Shown in pieces: positions 27,488-37,368 of a stretch of 64,000 nucleotides of DNA. The stretch comes from Lachancea dasiensis (taxonomy: Eukaryota > Ascomycota > Saccharomycetes > Saccharomycetales > Saccharomycetaceae). How positions within the stretch are numbered: the stretch's first letter is position 1; every line of letters starts with the position of its first letter. The notes beneath the pieces were generated by a model. The model was not told the DNA's origin. It saw only the letters and a list, made by a program, of their open reading frames with translations, and did no database searches. The translations under genes and the position numbers were made by a program. The stretch covers positions 506,467 to 570,466 of the forward strand of contig LT598459.1 of assembly GCA_900074725.1 (NCBI GenBank), in the 5' to 3' direction.

Positions 27488-29636
27488 TTAGTAGGCATAT
27501 TACTGCTCGCTCGGACCTTGCATAATCTCGGGCTGATCTATGTTGACATTTCGGAGAGGTTGTTGATACATGGTAAACAATCCTACGTTCCAAGTGATCT
27601 GTTTACTCAAGCAGCGACTAAGGGCTTGACGAATGGGCTGCTGACCAGCGGGTGTCAATCTAAGGCAAGAATTCTGGTGGCTATGGGGGAACATGCTGTG
27701 CGTGGTCCATTTCTTAGGTTAGATCCACCCGAGATATGTAAATGCAAAGTTACTGTGGGCGTCAGTGTGGTACAAAGTGATATTCGAGAAATGAGCTGGG
27801 CTGTGCTGATGGAGGAGCGTCAGTTTTGAGTTAATCGCTAATGCCAAAGCCTAGAAGAGTTCTCCTGTGCGCCAGATACCGCGTTCAGGGGCAAAACAAG
27901 ACCAGCATTGACTTTTTCAAGAGCTATCAAAGTAGCTCTCGGTGGGGTGGGAGCCGTATTGGGTTGCCCGGGGAAGGCAGTGCCTAGCTCGATGTTCTCA
28001 CCTGGACTGTTTACAATTTTGGCTACCTTCAAGGGCTTGAAAATGGAGCTTTCGTGAATCCAGTTCAAATGATTTAAGTTATGTTTGTCCTGGTCAATGC
28101 GCTCTATATGGCACGTCACTTAACAAAAGTTCTCAGGTAGCCGCAACGCACTTGAAAATAAGTCATCCAAAGCCAAGAAAAAAAGAAAAGAAAAAGATCT
28201 ATCTCATCCTTTCAGCTGATGTGCCTCTATTGTTGATTTCTTTCGAGGAGCCTAGGTGGGTGCTGATTGAATCTGAATACTGCTTCCTCTTCTACTGAAC
28301 CTTGGTCCAATTAAGACCAATGCGCCCTCGCAAACTTATTGGCACAGTTTAAATATATTCAAATCCGTCATCCACTATCAATAAATGCAGCCTGCCTATT
28401 ATACCAATACCTAACGGCAAGGGAAAGCGATATGTCCCTCGCCCCTGCCTTGATTGTTGCTATCATTCTGTACTATAATGTCGTTGCACCACGGGAAACC
28501 TCGAGATGTCAGAATAATGTCAATAATCGGTTCCAGGTGGTGCTTCGAGAGCGGGTAGGGTTTAGCCTCAACTGGGGGCACATGTATAAATACAGCTAGT
28601 GGACACTCCTTGATAGTGGGTAGCTAGGTAGAGAGAACGAAGCGTGATTTGATTATTTATCATATTTGTCTATTAGGCCCCATCGTATCATGACATCACA
28701 CGTATTACCACATTGTAAGTCACATAATATCACCTTGTCCAGATATAAATTACATTTCCGTCTGTAGCCCTATTCTGAGATTCCTAAGGAGTCCGTGTAA
28801 CTTACGGCAGTTTTTTTTTCAGGGCGAGGTAAACTTATAATCATTCTTTGAAGGATCTCTGCGCACTTGAGACTCATTCCCGAGGCCCTAAAAGTTCCCA
28901 CGTATGGTATTGATCCTATTGATTTAAGACACAGGTTACGGGGGTTACTTTGTACCCTTGAGTTTACTTGTACGTATTTTTTTACCATTCGGTGGCCGCG
29001 ACCCCACCTTCCTCGCCGTCCATTAGTGGGCAAATCGATCTGCTAACTTCCATACTCAACCAATATCAAACAGTCTACTTTTAAGGACCATTATCCATCG
29101 TTTTGCACTATGTCGTCCTCCAGCCTTAAACGATATGATGGCTTCCGCAAAGTAAATCATATATTAAAATAAAAAAACCTCAATTTTAGGTAACATCGGG
29201 TATATGATATCGCATTCAACTAATCATAGTGAGGTTGAGTAGCGCTTTGATAGTCAAGTTGCTACTGTCAGTGTTGTAAGGAGCTTCCTCAACGATAGTT
29301 AGAGGCTTTTACCAAAACCGTTTGTAAAGTTGGGTTTTTAGTCCTGGCACGAGGGTTCTGTTGAGTCATTTATATATTCAAGGAAATTTGGCGGCCGTTA
29401 GTGAAAACTGCCCTTTAGTTCACGTTTACGGCAGCTGGGAATAAACAGCCTAACATTGGTTGATCTCACCTCAACGGTCCTTAAAGACTGAAACACAGCG
29501 TTAGACTGAAGCCTAACTCTAGACCACATCTCATCGGATAGTCACGGATCACTCTGTGACGCTGTGAACACTTCAATCATTACTTTCCAAGTGTGTACTC
29601 CTTCTCCACCGTCCTCCACCTGTGCGTGTCATAACG
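27488..29636. other. Gene-poor spacer between PAC1 and HRK1, 2.1 kb
   Basis: The longest gap in the window. It contains the PAC1 and HRK1 promoters. A 93-codon minus frame (27838-28119) has coding-like composition but no ATG. A T-rich tract on the minus strand lies at about 28177-28196. I find no tRNA, transposon or LTR. S. cerevisiae has YOR268C here, but no plus-strand match is recognisable. Confidence 0.45.
27838..28119 (-). other. Open frame without a start codon, 93 codons
   Basis: The frame follows a TAA and begins GTG ACG TGC; it has no ATG at all. The peptide includes WIHESSIFKPLKVAKIVNSP and ends RLWH. It could be a gene relic, a second exon or chance. No consensus branch point or 5' splice site is visible upstream, so I do not call it a gene. 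Confidence 0.2.
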
Positions 29637-31421
29637 ATGCCTTCGCTACTGGTAAGAAACGTTTTTCACCACGGTAAGGGCTCACAGTCGCCCGTGAGAG
29701 ACTCCGGATCCCCTCCACCTACAGATAGCATTCGCAGTAGTCGATCGTTCCTCGGCTTCCTAAACAACACCAGTAGTCGCGACTCGGCTGGCAGTGATAC
29801 GACGCATGAGCAAGGAAGCCATCCGAAGCGATCCGGCGGGTCCATGAATGAGCTGAAGCGGTTTTTTAGGCCAGCCATGTTGCACGGCAGAGGCGGCTCT
29901 CAAACCAACCTACGAAACAGATCTGCGGATCACCATTCCCACACGCAGTCTGCCATACCACCATCCTCGGATTCAACCCTTTCGCTTTCCAATAGGGTCA
30001 ATATATATCATGACGATGCGATTTTAGTCCAGAAATACGGGAATCTGGGGAAAGTTTTAGGTTCAGGCGCGGGCGGCTCGGTTCGCGTTATCACAAGACC
30101 CAGTGACGGTGCCACATTTGCAGTTAAAGAGTTTCGGCCTCGAAAGCCCAATGAGTTGGTAAAAGACTATGCCAAGAAATGCACAGCGGAATTTTGCATA
30201 GGGTCCACTCTGCACCATCCCAACGTGATAGAGACTTTGGATATATTCAGTGACGCCAAACAAAGTAAGTACTACGAAGTCATGGAATACTGTCCCATCG
30301 ATTTTTTTGCTGTGGTAATGTCTGGCAAAATGACGAGAGGTGAAATAAACTGTTGTCTTCGCCAACTAACCGAAGGCGTCAAATATTTACACAGTATGGG
30401 TTTGGCACACCGAGATCTCAAGCTTGACAACTGCGTGATGACTATTGATGGTGTTTTGAAACTAATCGACTTTGGCAGCGCCGTTGTCTTCAAGTACCCA
30501 TTTGACTCGAATGTGTCAATGGCACACGGCATTGTTGGTAGCGATCCTTATTTAGCGCCAGAAGTCATGACCTCTACGAAATGCTACAATCCCCAGCCCG
30601 TAGATATTTGGTCGATCGGTATTATCTACTGTTGTATGATGTTGAAACGATTTCCTTGGAAAAGTCCAAAACAGTCGGATGAGAATTTCAGGCTCTTTAG
30701 TTTACCAGATGACATAGAACACGATTACGAGAGATCAGCGCAAGAGCATGAGATTTTAATGAAACAGAGACGTCAGGAGAAACAGAGGTTAAAAAAGTTA
30801 AAAGAAGAGGGACCCGTCAATGATAGGGTAGAGGAATTACGACTTTCCGGTCTGACAATCGAACAGTCGCCACCTCATTCAAAAGGAAGGAATATTCAAA
30901 GTGAAGATGGCGCGTCCAATGCAAAGACAGCTCAGCATCATCCAACTCAAGTCAGCGTGGCGTCAGACGAGAAAACGTGCGCTCATGAAACTATAGTATC
31001 GGAGGAGAAGCAGTTTCGCGGAGACCATGATGTTGAGGGATGCGATAAGCCGACGGATGCAAAGGCTGAAGGCCACGCCAAGCCTAAGGGGAATGACAGC
31101 GAAAATATATCCTCGAAATCTGAGCACCAGCGGTCCGGTAGGATTCGTGAGCAAGGGAAGGGGAAAAAGGTACTGCATGGTCCCTACCGCTTATTGCGGC
31201 TGTTGCCCCACGCTTCGAGGCCCATCATGTCTCGAATCCTCACAATAGACCCTGCTGAAAGGGCAACCCTCGAGGATTTAGACAACGACGCGTGGTTTTC
31301 TAGCATTCCCTATTGCACCAATGAACAGAAGAAATATACAATCAAGCCCTCTCATCATGTGCATACTATTGTGTCTGAGGACGATGCGCATATAGAGCAG
31401 TACAAACAGACTGCGAATTAA
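29637..31421 (+). CDS. HRK1: Ser/Thr kinase Hrk1 (transport-regulating HAL/NPR1-type)
   Basis: The first ATG (29637) gives MPSLLVRNVFHHG, matching the Hrk1 start; 594 aa (759 in S. cerevisiae). The first 110 residues are Ser-rich with the conserved MNELKRFFRP and HTQSAIPPSSDS blocks. The kinase domain has a glycine loop GSGAGGSV (142-149), Lys164 in AVKEF, HRDLKLDN (258-265) and DFG (278-280). As in Hrk1, a long charged insert (KQRRQEKQRLKKLKEEG onwards) splits the C-lobe before the final helices. Hrk1 regulates the plasma-membrane H+-ATPase Pma1. The shorter insert explains most of the length difference. Position YOR267C. Confidence 0.95.
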   Translation: MPSLLVRNVFHHGKGSQSPVRDSGSPPPTDSIRSSRSFLGFLNNTSSRDSAGSDTTHEQGSHPKRSGGSMNELKRFFRPAMLHGRGGSQTNLRNRSADHHSHTQSAIPPSSDSTLSLSNRVNIYHDDAILVQKYGNLGKVLGSGAGGSVRVITRPSDGATFAVKEFRPRKPNELVKDYAKKCTAEFCIGSTLHHPNVIETLDIFSDAKQSKYYEVMEYCPIDFFAVVMSGKMTRGEINCCLRQLTEGVKYLHSMGLAHRDLKLDNCVMTIDGVLKLIDFGSAVVFKYPFDSNVSMAHGIVGSDPYLAPEVMTSTKCYNPQPVDIWSIGIIYCCMMLKRFPWKSPKQSDENFRLFSLPDDIEHDYERSAQEHEILMKQRRQEKQRLKKLKEEGPVNDRVEELRLSGLTIEQSPPHSKGRNIQSEDGASNAKTAQHHPTQVSVASDEKTCAHETIVSEEKQFRGDHDVEGCDKPTDAKAEGHAKPKGNDSENISSKSEHQRSGRIREQGKGKKVLHGPYRLLRLLPHASRPIMSRILTIDPAERATLEDLDNDAWFSSIPYCTNEQKKYTIKPSHHVHTIVSEDDAHIEQYKQTAN

Positions 31422-31499
31422 GGAGATCATTGGAAGGCGCGCTCGTTTCTGGCATATACATATAATGAATACATGAAGTTGTGTAAGTTAGGCGGATTT

Positions 31500-32726
31500 T
31501 TAATTCTCGCAGATTATTAACGTCTCGATTGTTTCAAGATTGGAAGTATCCATGAGCTTTCGAGAACCGGGGAAATTAAGAATACCTATGTTGTTCACGC
31601 CCCATAACTCAGAAAAGGTCTTACTGCCGCCGGCCATTAAAGAGCCATCGAATCTGAAGGCCCAGTATATAAACAGACGCCAAACTAGTAATTTACGTCC
31701 ATCAACCGAAGACACTAAGATGTTCAGGTCTTCTCCAGCGTAAAATAACTGTCTTTCAACAATTGCGTTTACGAGTTCTTTGTCGCAAAGCAATGTGGCT
31801 TCGCCTTCATCAAAAATGCTTTGCAAAAGCAGCCAGTCATCTAATACCAGGTACTGATGGAAGAGAGCCAGTAATTCGGATGGTGCGGTTCTATTTCCAG
31901 ACCAATGATATAATTCTACCTTCCACCTGTGGGCGACTCTAAATGTCCTGAGCAGCGTTTTTACGTCCTCCAGCGGAATGGAATAAGGGGACGCATATTT
32001 GGGTAGTGTGTCAAAACTTTTCGCGTACGGCAATTTGTTTTGTGATGAAATACGCTTCTGAGACAGTTTCTTGAACGCACCGGGCGTCAAACAATTCCAA
32101 GGCACGACCGATGGGAGTAAGTAACATATAATTGGCACTGCTTCTTCGAAAATTAAAAGTAGTAAAAAAAACGTTGGCAGCTTCCAAACCTCTTTCATTC
32201 GGTGCACTTCTTGGAATTCGCTTCTGGTAATAGCCAGTTTTGAGGGCCCCTCACCTCTATGGCGATTCTCAATTTGTTGAAACTCCAGATCTCGATATAA
32301 ATGCGTCACTATAGGTTCATTGGCGTTGAATTTAGTCAGAACTCCCCTCGAGTCTCTATACACCTTCCACGTATCTCGTATACCGTTCAGGTACATTTTA
32401 AGAACTTTCTTGCCAAGGCGAAGCCATTTTGTCATGGGCTTTCGCCATTCACCGACGCTAGAATCGTGGAGAACTTCTTGAAAGACCTGGTTTTTTGGAA
32501 ACTGTATCATAGGTAGCGATCGCGAAGAGTTTAGGGACGAAGTCAAGTCTTCGTGGCTGTCAACAACTTTGAACTTCCCTTGTTTGTATGCATCGACCAA
32601 CCTGCGCAGTGTGCGATTTTGGGACAGCGAATCTTGATAAGCTTCAGAAGTACTGATATCAATCAAACTGGAACTTCTTGGAGCTTTGTAAGACGAATAT
32701 CTGCGAGTAAGGCATACTCGATGCAT
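31500..32726 (-). CDS. PNT1: Mitochondrial inner-membrane protein Pnt1
   Basis: The ATG at 32726 gives MHRVCLTRRYSSYKAPRSS, a good mitochondrial presequence (basic, no acidic residue), 408 aa (423 in S. cerevisiae). The central part resembles the LETM1 ribosome-binding fold: ITRSEFQEVHRMKEVWKLP followed by the hydrophobic stretch FFLLLLIFEEAVPIICYLLP and then VVPWNCLTP. Pnt1 helps export the Cox2 C-terminus across the inner membrane. The name depends on position (YOR266W between HRK1 and RBL2), length and this fold. Confidence 0.85.
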   Translation of the reverse strand: MHRVCLTRRYSSYKAPRSSSLIDISTSEAYQDSLSQNRTLRRLVDAYKQGKFKVVDSHEDLTSSLNSSRSLPMIQFPKNQVFQEVLHDSSVGEWRKPMTKWLRLGKKVLKMYLNGIRDTWKVYRDSRGVLTKFNANEPIVTHLYRDLEFQQIENRHRGEGPSKLAITRSEFQEVHRMKEVWKLPTFFLLLLIFEEAVPIICYLLPSVVPWNCLTPGAFKKLSQKRISSQNKLPYAKSFDTLPKYASPYSIPLEDVKTLLRTFRVAHRWKVELYHWSGNRTAPSELLALFHQYLVLDDWLLLQSIFDEGEATLLCDKELVNAIVERQLFYAGEDLNILVSSVDGRKLLVWRLFIYWAFRFDGSLMAGGSKTFSELWGVNNIGILNFPGSRKLMDTSNLETIETLIICEN

Positions 32727-33159
32727 TAGTATCACTTCAGTCCTCTACAACTGCTTTTATTCCCCACAATTTGAAATGCGATGAGTTCTGTAGATATCAA
32801 TTTTTCAGATGAGACAGTGGCCTAACGAAAACCTTAAGTATACAAGTTGACGATGTCAAAGTTCAAGAGCTACACGCATCTACCGAGGCTCTATCGGTAG
32901 TTAACTAGGTACCCGACTATCTGCCAACATGGAATCCCCCAATCATTTATATATTTATTCGATCCTAACGACCTTTCATGGCGGGTCCAAAGTTCGAAAA
33001 TGATTCCAAAATACAAAAATTGTTCGAAAATTCATGGGCCCTTCGCTGTGGCCAAATGTCTAGTTGCTTGACCCTTGAGGGTTACGTGTTGTTTTCAGCA
33101 TTGACTTTAGGAACCGAGAAGCGATCATGTATAGCTATTTAAAGTGGCGGAGAATTAGA
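32727..33159. other. Intergenic, PNT1 promoter
   Basis: 433 bp. It contains an AT-rich run ATTTATATATTTATTC at 32946-32961, one mismatch from an ARS consensus but without further support. No gene seen. Confidence 0.4.
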
Positions 33160-33483
33160 CTAAGATTTGGACCTCAGCAGATTTTCGGCATCTTTCAAGG
33201 TGATGGTAGCAGGCTCTAAATCCTCGGCCCCATTGTAGCTTCTGGTAAACTGAGCCAAATCGTCCCTAAACTGGGTGATTTTAGCGTAGAGCGCTGGTAA
33301 CAGTCTTTCAGTATCCTCTAACACTTCCACCTGTTTTTTCAAATCATATGGATCCACTGTTTCATCTGTCTTGAGCTTGTAGACTAGAGCTTGCTGCTCG
33401 CTAAGTTCCTGTTGGTAGTACTTTTCTTCTTTGAGTAGTCTTTGTAGGGATCTGACCTTGATTTCTAATTGCGAAGGAGCCAT
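33160..33483 (-). CDS. RBL2: Tubulin-binding cofactor A, Rbl2
   Basis: 107 aa (106 in S. cerevisiae), a complete TBCA three-helix bundle. The N-terminus MAPSQLEIKVRSLQRLLKEE and the central DPYDLKKQVEVLEDTERLLP are conserved. Rbl2 binds free beta-tubulin, protecting cells from its excess and feeding the alpha/beta-tubulin folding pathway. Position YOR265W. Confidence 0.96.
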   Translation of the reverse strand: MAPSQLEIKVRSLQRLLKEEKYYQQELSEQQALVYKLKTDETVDPYDLKKQVEVLEDTERLLPALYAKITQFRDDLAQFTRSYNGAEDLEPATITLKDAENLLRSKS

Positions 33484-33790
33484 TTCAGAATTGTGATTGT
33501 CGGAAACTTAAGTGCTGTGCGTGCTGCAGCTCTTGATAGGTAAACAGAAAGGAACTCAGCTTGGCGTCGATCAGTGTTGACTGCCAGCTGTATTACAAGG
33601 TTTGTTTTGGAAAGAATCAGACAGTGTATTCACGAGTACTCACACCAACTGGATCACGTAGGGCCGTGGTTTAGGCTTCTACGCTCTGCTTAGACCATGA
33701 GATTATCTCAAGCGAGACCTACTGCTCATATTCGCCAGCGCTTCTATATGATTCCTTACATGGATTTGTATCTTCATATATAATTTACAA
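33484..33790. other. Intergenic, RBL2 promoter
   Basis: A 307 bp spacer between two minus-strand genes. Nothing specific seen. Confidence 0.4.
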
Positions 33791-34984
33791 TCATTCTTCG
33801 TAGAGCGAACTTGAGGCGTCCATGGTATCCTGCTCTGCCATTCCGTTTTCCAATGGCGTCATTGGCTCTGTAACCTCATTTTCTGAATCGATATCGAGGT
33901 TTGTGAAGGAAAACATTTGAGGGTTTACTCGACTCAAGCGGATTCTGCGGATTGAACACGCGGTACTAATCTTCTTGCGAAGACTCAGGTCTGCGACACT
34001 CGGCAGATACTCATCGGCAGAAACATATGTTGAATCATCATCAGTACTCAAACTAGGGCTCTGCGGGGACCCCAAACTATCTCCCATACTGGCTAGATCC
34101 GAAAAATCTTCTCCTGAGCTCGAAGGATCAGATCCGCTCGTATTGGTATATTCTGGACTAGATAGAGACTCTTCCAAAGCAATCGGCGAAGGGAAGGACT
34201 CCTCCGACAACCGTTGCATATCTTCATCGCTCTGTATTATGGGGTCAAAATATGCATGAGCTTGTTTTTTTGGTGGATGGGAAGCTCTCGAGTACCTGGT
34301 CGGAGAGCTTTGAACGCTTGCTGGAACATGTACGGCTGTATTCACTTTTGAGTTGCCCACATCTTGAACTTTAGGTAAATGACCGTAGGCTTTAATTATT
34401 TCATCAAACAGGAGCTCTCCATCGGACTTCTTACGCGTGTGGAAGCCCTTGGTCGGTGGAAATGCGACGTGTGTAGCCGCAGGAAATGCAACAACCTTGT
34501 CGCCTCTATAAACTATAGGTGGCCCCGCTAGCGGCGAAGAGGTGCGTGCGCGCAGGTTGCGGGAGGCAGCGCCAGATCGTGGAGTATCCACAAGAGCAGG
34601 ATAAGGTTTCGGCAATCTATGATTCAAGTTTGTTCTTGATTGTTCTACCTCTACTACAGGCGATGTCTGCTTTTCAACCTTGGCTACACCTACCGTCAAA
34701 GAACGCCTGTTTTCTAGCATTTTTTGATTATGCATTAGAAGTTCTGGCACGGAACTTAGCCGTTTCTTTAGTTTCATTGTTCCCCCGAAAGACCGTGAGA
34801 TACGCCGTCCATACTGGCCGTTCGTTGAATTATCGATCTCCTTTCCAATATTGGCGCTGCCCAAATCAGGGAAATCAGGGACTTCGGGTAGCCTACTCAG
34901 ATCAAGATTTGTGATGCCCATGGAGGCGGGCCGCAGATAGTCAATATTGGCATCAAGCCTTTGCCCGAGAAATTTTCTGGGCAT
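33791..34984 (-). CDS. DSE3: Daughter-cell protein Dse3
   Basis: 397 aa (about 430 in S. cerevisiae). It begins MPRKFLGQRLDANIDYLRP, as Dse3 does. The rest is mostly low-complexity: Ser/Pro-rich with several SP sites, an acidic-serine region (SGSDPSSSGEDFSDL) and a basic cluster (SIRRIRLSRV) near the C-terminus. No catalytic domain is visible. In S. cerevisiae the protein is made only in daughter cells under Ace2 and sits at the bud neck; its function is unknown. A perfect Ace2/Swi5 site lies 196 bp upstream, which supports the call. Position YOR264W. Confidence 0.85.
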   Translation of the reverse strand: MPRKFLGQRLDANIDYLRPASMGITNLDLSRLPEVPDFPDLGSANIGKEIDNSTNGQYGRRISRSFGGTMKLKKRLSSVPELLMHNQKMLENRRSLTVGVAKVEKQTSPVVEVEQSRTNLNHRLPKPYPALVDTPRSGAASRNLRARTSSPLAGPPIVYRGDKVVAFPAATHVAFPPTKGFHTRKKSDGELLFDEIIKAYGHLPKVQDVGNSKVNTAVHVPASVQSSPTRYSRASHPPKKQAHAYFDPIIQSDEDMQRLSEESFPSPIALEESLSSPEYTNTSGSDPSSSGEDFSDLASMGDSLGSPQSPSLSTDDDSTYVSADEYLPSVADLSLRKKISTACSIRRIRLSRVNPQMFSFTNLDIDSENEVTEPMTPLENGMAEQDTMDASSSLYEE

Positions 34985-35374
34985 TTGGATCTCGCTTTCT
35001 TTAACGATGTGGCCTTATGAGGGGGTTCGGAAATCGATGACGCAGACAACAAAGCCAGTCTAGCTCGCCGATGGCTACGTCGCATGAGGTGTACCGATTT
35101 TCCAAGATGCTTTTATAGGAAACTAGCATTCCTGCCGAATTAATAAGATGAACACCAGAAATCGAGTTGAACACCTAAAAACCAGCGAACAGAATCAGAA
35201 TGTAATTTCCATTTACATCTCAGCGGGTTGGGGCTATAGAAGGTACCATAGAACCCGCTCTCTTCTTGTGCTGGGCGATGTCAGTGTCTCAAAAAATGAG
35301 ATGGCTGGGAAGGCTGGCCAATGAAGTTCGTAATCAACGATGTGCCTTATGAGAGCTGTCCACGACTTCTCGCA
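34985..35374. other. Intergenic, DSE3 promoter
   Basis: 390 bp. Contains the AACCAGCG site at 35180-35187 and several further GCTGG cores (about 35270-35320). No gene seen. Confidence 0.45.
35180..35187 (+). promoter_or_regulatory. Ace2/Swi5 site upstream of DSE3
   Basis: AACCAGCG fits the RRCCAGCR consensus at every position. It lies 196 bp upstream of the DSE3 ATG (the gene reads leftwards). Daughter-specific Ace2 control of DSE3 is established in S. cerevisiae; conservation here is inferred. Confidence 0.5.
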
Positions 35375-36418
35375 TTATCTGGGATGTTGGGTCCCACGCT
35401 GTTCTTCCCACTCTCGCAATGCGTTTGCCCATTCGGCGTCTTCGTCGACGTTAATCTCTTTGTCGTTCATTTTTTGTTCCTGTAGTTGTCGCTCACGCTC
35501 CTTTTGTTCCTGCTGGTCGTAAAGCTCTTTGTTGTCAATCCAGCGGTCCTGAACATCTTCTCCTACCATGGCCATTCCCTGGCGCGACGCCTCAGCCCAC
35601 ACTGTGTCACCTCCGACTTCAGATGCACCAAAAACGTAGCCGTTGGCTTTGTCGATGACGCCCTGTAGTGCGATCATACTTCTCTTATCGTCGACGCACA
35701 AAACTTCGAAGGACACTAGATTGAAGTCCGCAACCAGTTCGCCTATGGTTTCCGTAAGCCTGCTGTACTTCTTGCCCAGCGCACTGGAGCTTTCTTGTTC
35801 GACAAACGGCTGCAGATACCCCAAGTCTTGCGCTTCAGTGTAGTAATCGAGACGCATGGCCAACGGCCCATAGGATTTCACCATGTCGATCTTGGACAGC
35901 ACGTTGATATGCGGCAGGTCCAGCATGAGCATCGCCCGAAGTGATAACAGAACAATGGAAACATACTGGGAGGGGGATGTCAAGTACACGCTGTCGACCA
36001 AGTTGACCACACACAGACGGAGATCAAGTTCGCGTTCCAGTCGCTTGAAAATCCGGAACAGACCCGAGTGGTGTGTAAACAGCTCAACTTGGCCGGGACA
36101 ATCGAAAACAACGTACGCGCTTTCGTCTATTACCAGCGATTTGACCTGCAGTACAAATAGATCTAATGATTTTTCCACAGATTCGAGCGCATACATGAGG
36201 CCACCGTTGGGCCCTAACTGTTGTTCAGCCATGATCTCCTCCAGGGTGATGAAGTCGCGGATATCCACAGCGCATGGATAGGGCAATCGGTCGTTTGCGG
36301 GATCCATGTTTACAACCTGCGCGTGCCGTCCGATGGCGTTGAAAAATTGCACGCATCCGTGGCAATAAGTGGATTTACCAGAGCCAGGCGGCCCTATTAC
36401 GATTTGTCCAAACGCCAT
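35375..36418 (-). CDS. GPN2: GPN-loop GTPase Gpn2
   Basis: 347 aa, the same as S. cerevisiae. The P-loop GPPGSGKST is at residues 9-17 and the family-defining GPN triad at 69-71 (GPNGG). Later elements are FDCPGQVELF (G3) and NVLSKIDMV (G4). The C-terminus is charged and Gln-rich. Gpn2 dimerises with its relatives and helps assemble and import RNA polymerases II and III; it also affects sister chromatid cohesion. Position YOR262W; the dubious YOR263C frame is not present as a gene. Confidence 0.97.
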   Translation of the reverse strand: MAFGQIVIGPPGSGKSTYCHGCVQFFNAIGRHAQVVNMDPANDRLPYPCAVDIRDFITLEEIMAEQQLGPNGGLMYALESVEKSLDLFVLQVKSLVIDESAYVVFDCPGQVELFTHHSGLFRIFKRLERELDLRLCVVNLVDSVYLTSPSQYVSIVLLSLRAMLMLDLPHINVLSKIDMVKSYGPLAMRLDYYTEAQDLGYLQPFVEQESSSALGKKYSRLTETIGELVADFNLVSFEVLCVDDKRSMIALQGVIDKANGYVFGASEVGGDTVWAEASRQGMAMVGEDVQDRWIDNKELYDQQEQKERERQLQEQKMNDKEINVDEDAEWANALREWEEQRGTQHPR

Positions 36419-36966
36419 AGCAGATTGACGTCTTGTGGAGTCTGTTTTTGGAGCCGGAATCTATCCAGTAGTCCAGCTCATCGAAATTTTTCACTAATCT
36501 ATGTAAGATGTACACACCATCATTACAAAAAATGACAGTAAGCTCAACATTGCCACGCTGTACCACGAATGCGGCCCGAACCTAAACAGATCCGTGTGTC
36601 TTCTATCCGTTAATTCATAAGCTCAATCGCATGCTCCTAGTTGTCTTTTAAGAAAGAGCTAAAATTGGTTGTTGTAATTTTTCAGATCTTAACTTGTCCT
36701 CTTGGGTCCAGCACCTGCTTCGAAACCACAGCATTGTCTCTCATGAGCTGGTACTAGCGAGTAGTCATATAAAGTATTTTTTGTGCAGCGTATCCGGTTA
36801 ATCATGTTAAACACCAGTATATTTGTCCTCGACGACAGCTAGTTGGATTTCGTGTCGCGACTTTGTACGTGGGGAGCACCTGGAGAAACAAGTAGCTGAC
36901 GCGAGAAAGAAAGGGTTCAACAGCGCATTAATAACAAACACAAGCGCTATAAAATACAGTATATCG

Positions 36967-36990
36967 GTGTGCGAGAAAGTGTGCGAGAAA
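36967..36990 (+). repeat. 12 bp tandem duplication (GTGTGCGAGAAA x2)
   Basis: Two perfect adjacent copies, 36967-36978 and 36979-36990, just downstream of a TATAAAA. A possible duplicated binding site or slippage product. Confidence 0.6.
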
Positions 36991-37030
36991 TTTCCAATGC
37001 ACGGTGGTGTGTTTTGTTGAATGCCGCCTC

Positions 37031-37216
37031 ATGGATGCACAAGCAATTGATCACCTAACGAATGGCGCGAAACAAGAAAAGAAAGGGAAAATCACCTCTC
37101 CTAGACTTCCAAATGGAGCGGAATTGTCGAGTATAAACACTCGCCGGGCCATAGCCAAACTACAGCTAGATAGGACGACCATGGGCACAGTATATCCAGA
37201 TCACTATATACGTTGA
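37031..37216 (+). CDS. Possible small polar protein, 61 aa, unknown
   Basis: ATG 37031 to TGA. The peptide MDAQAIDHLTNGAKQEKKGK onwards is polar and balanced, without a membrane span. A TATAAAA lies 77-83 bp upstream. Two very short upstream ORFs precede the ATG (starting at about 36997 and 37020). It lies in the RPN8 promoter, so it may only be part of a long leader or chance. No homolog recognised. Confidence 0.2.
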   Translation: MDAQAIDHLTNGAKQEKKGKITSPRLPNGAELSSINTRRAIAKLQLDRTTMGTVYPDHYIR

Positions 37217-37244
37217 TACTAAGCGGTAGACCAAGTTTTATAGG

Positions 37245-37253
37245 TTTGCCACC
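37245..37253 (-). promoter_or_regulatory. PACE element (Rpn4 site) upstream of RPN8
   Basis: TTTGCCACC is the exact reverse complement of GGTGGCAAA, the proteasome-associated control element bound by Rpn4. It lies 116 bp upstream of the RPN8 ATG. The matching gene product makes function very likely. Confidence 0.8.
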
Positions 37254-37368
37254 TTAGAAGACTACAACTTGCCGAATCTTCGGAGCGGTCCTACAGGAAA
37301 GTTATCATTGATTCGTCCCGGGAGTTCCTTATTACAAGTTTCTAGTCCAGTGCTCTTTCTAATTGGAC

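Larger units (their letters stand above)
36419..37368. other. Divergent GPN2/RPN8 spacer, 950 bp
   Basis: Contains a PACE element (37245-37253), a TATAAAA at 36948-36954, a 12 bp tandem duplication (36967-36990) and a 61-codon ORF (37031-37216). The rest shows nothing. Confidence 0.45.

Noticed and set aside
27500-27694. 64-codon minus frame in phase with PAC1, upstream of its ATG
   Set aside because: It is separated from PAC1 by two stop codons, and LIS1 proteins begin at the PAC1 ATG used. Chance frame.
32946-32961. Near-match to the ARS consensus (ATTTATATATT)
   Set aside because: One mismatch to an 11-mer common in AT-rich spacer; origins of this clade use longer motifs. Cannot be called from sequence.
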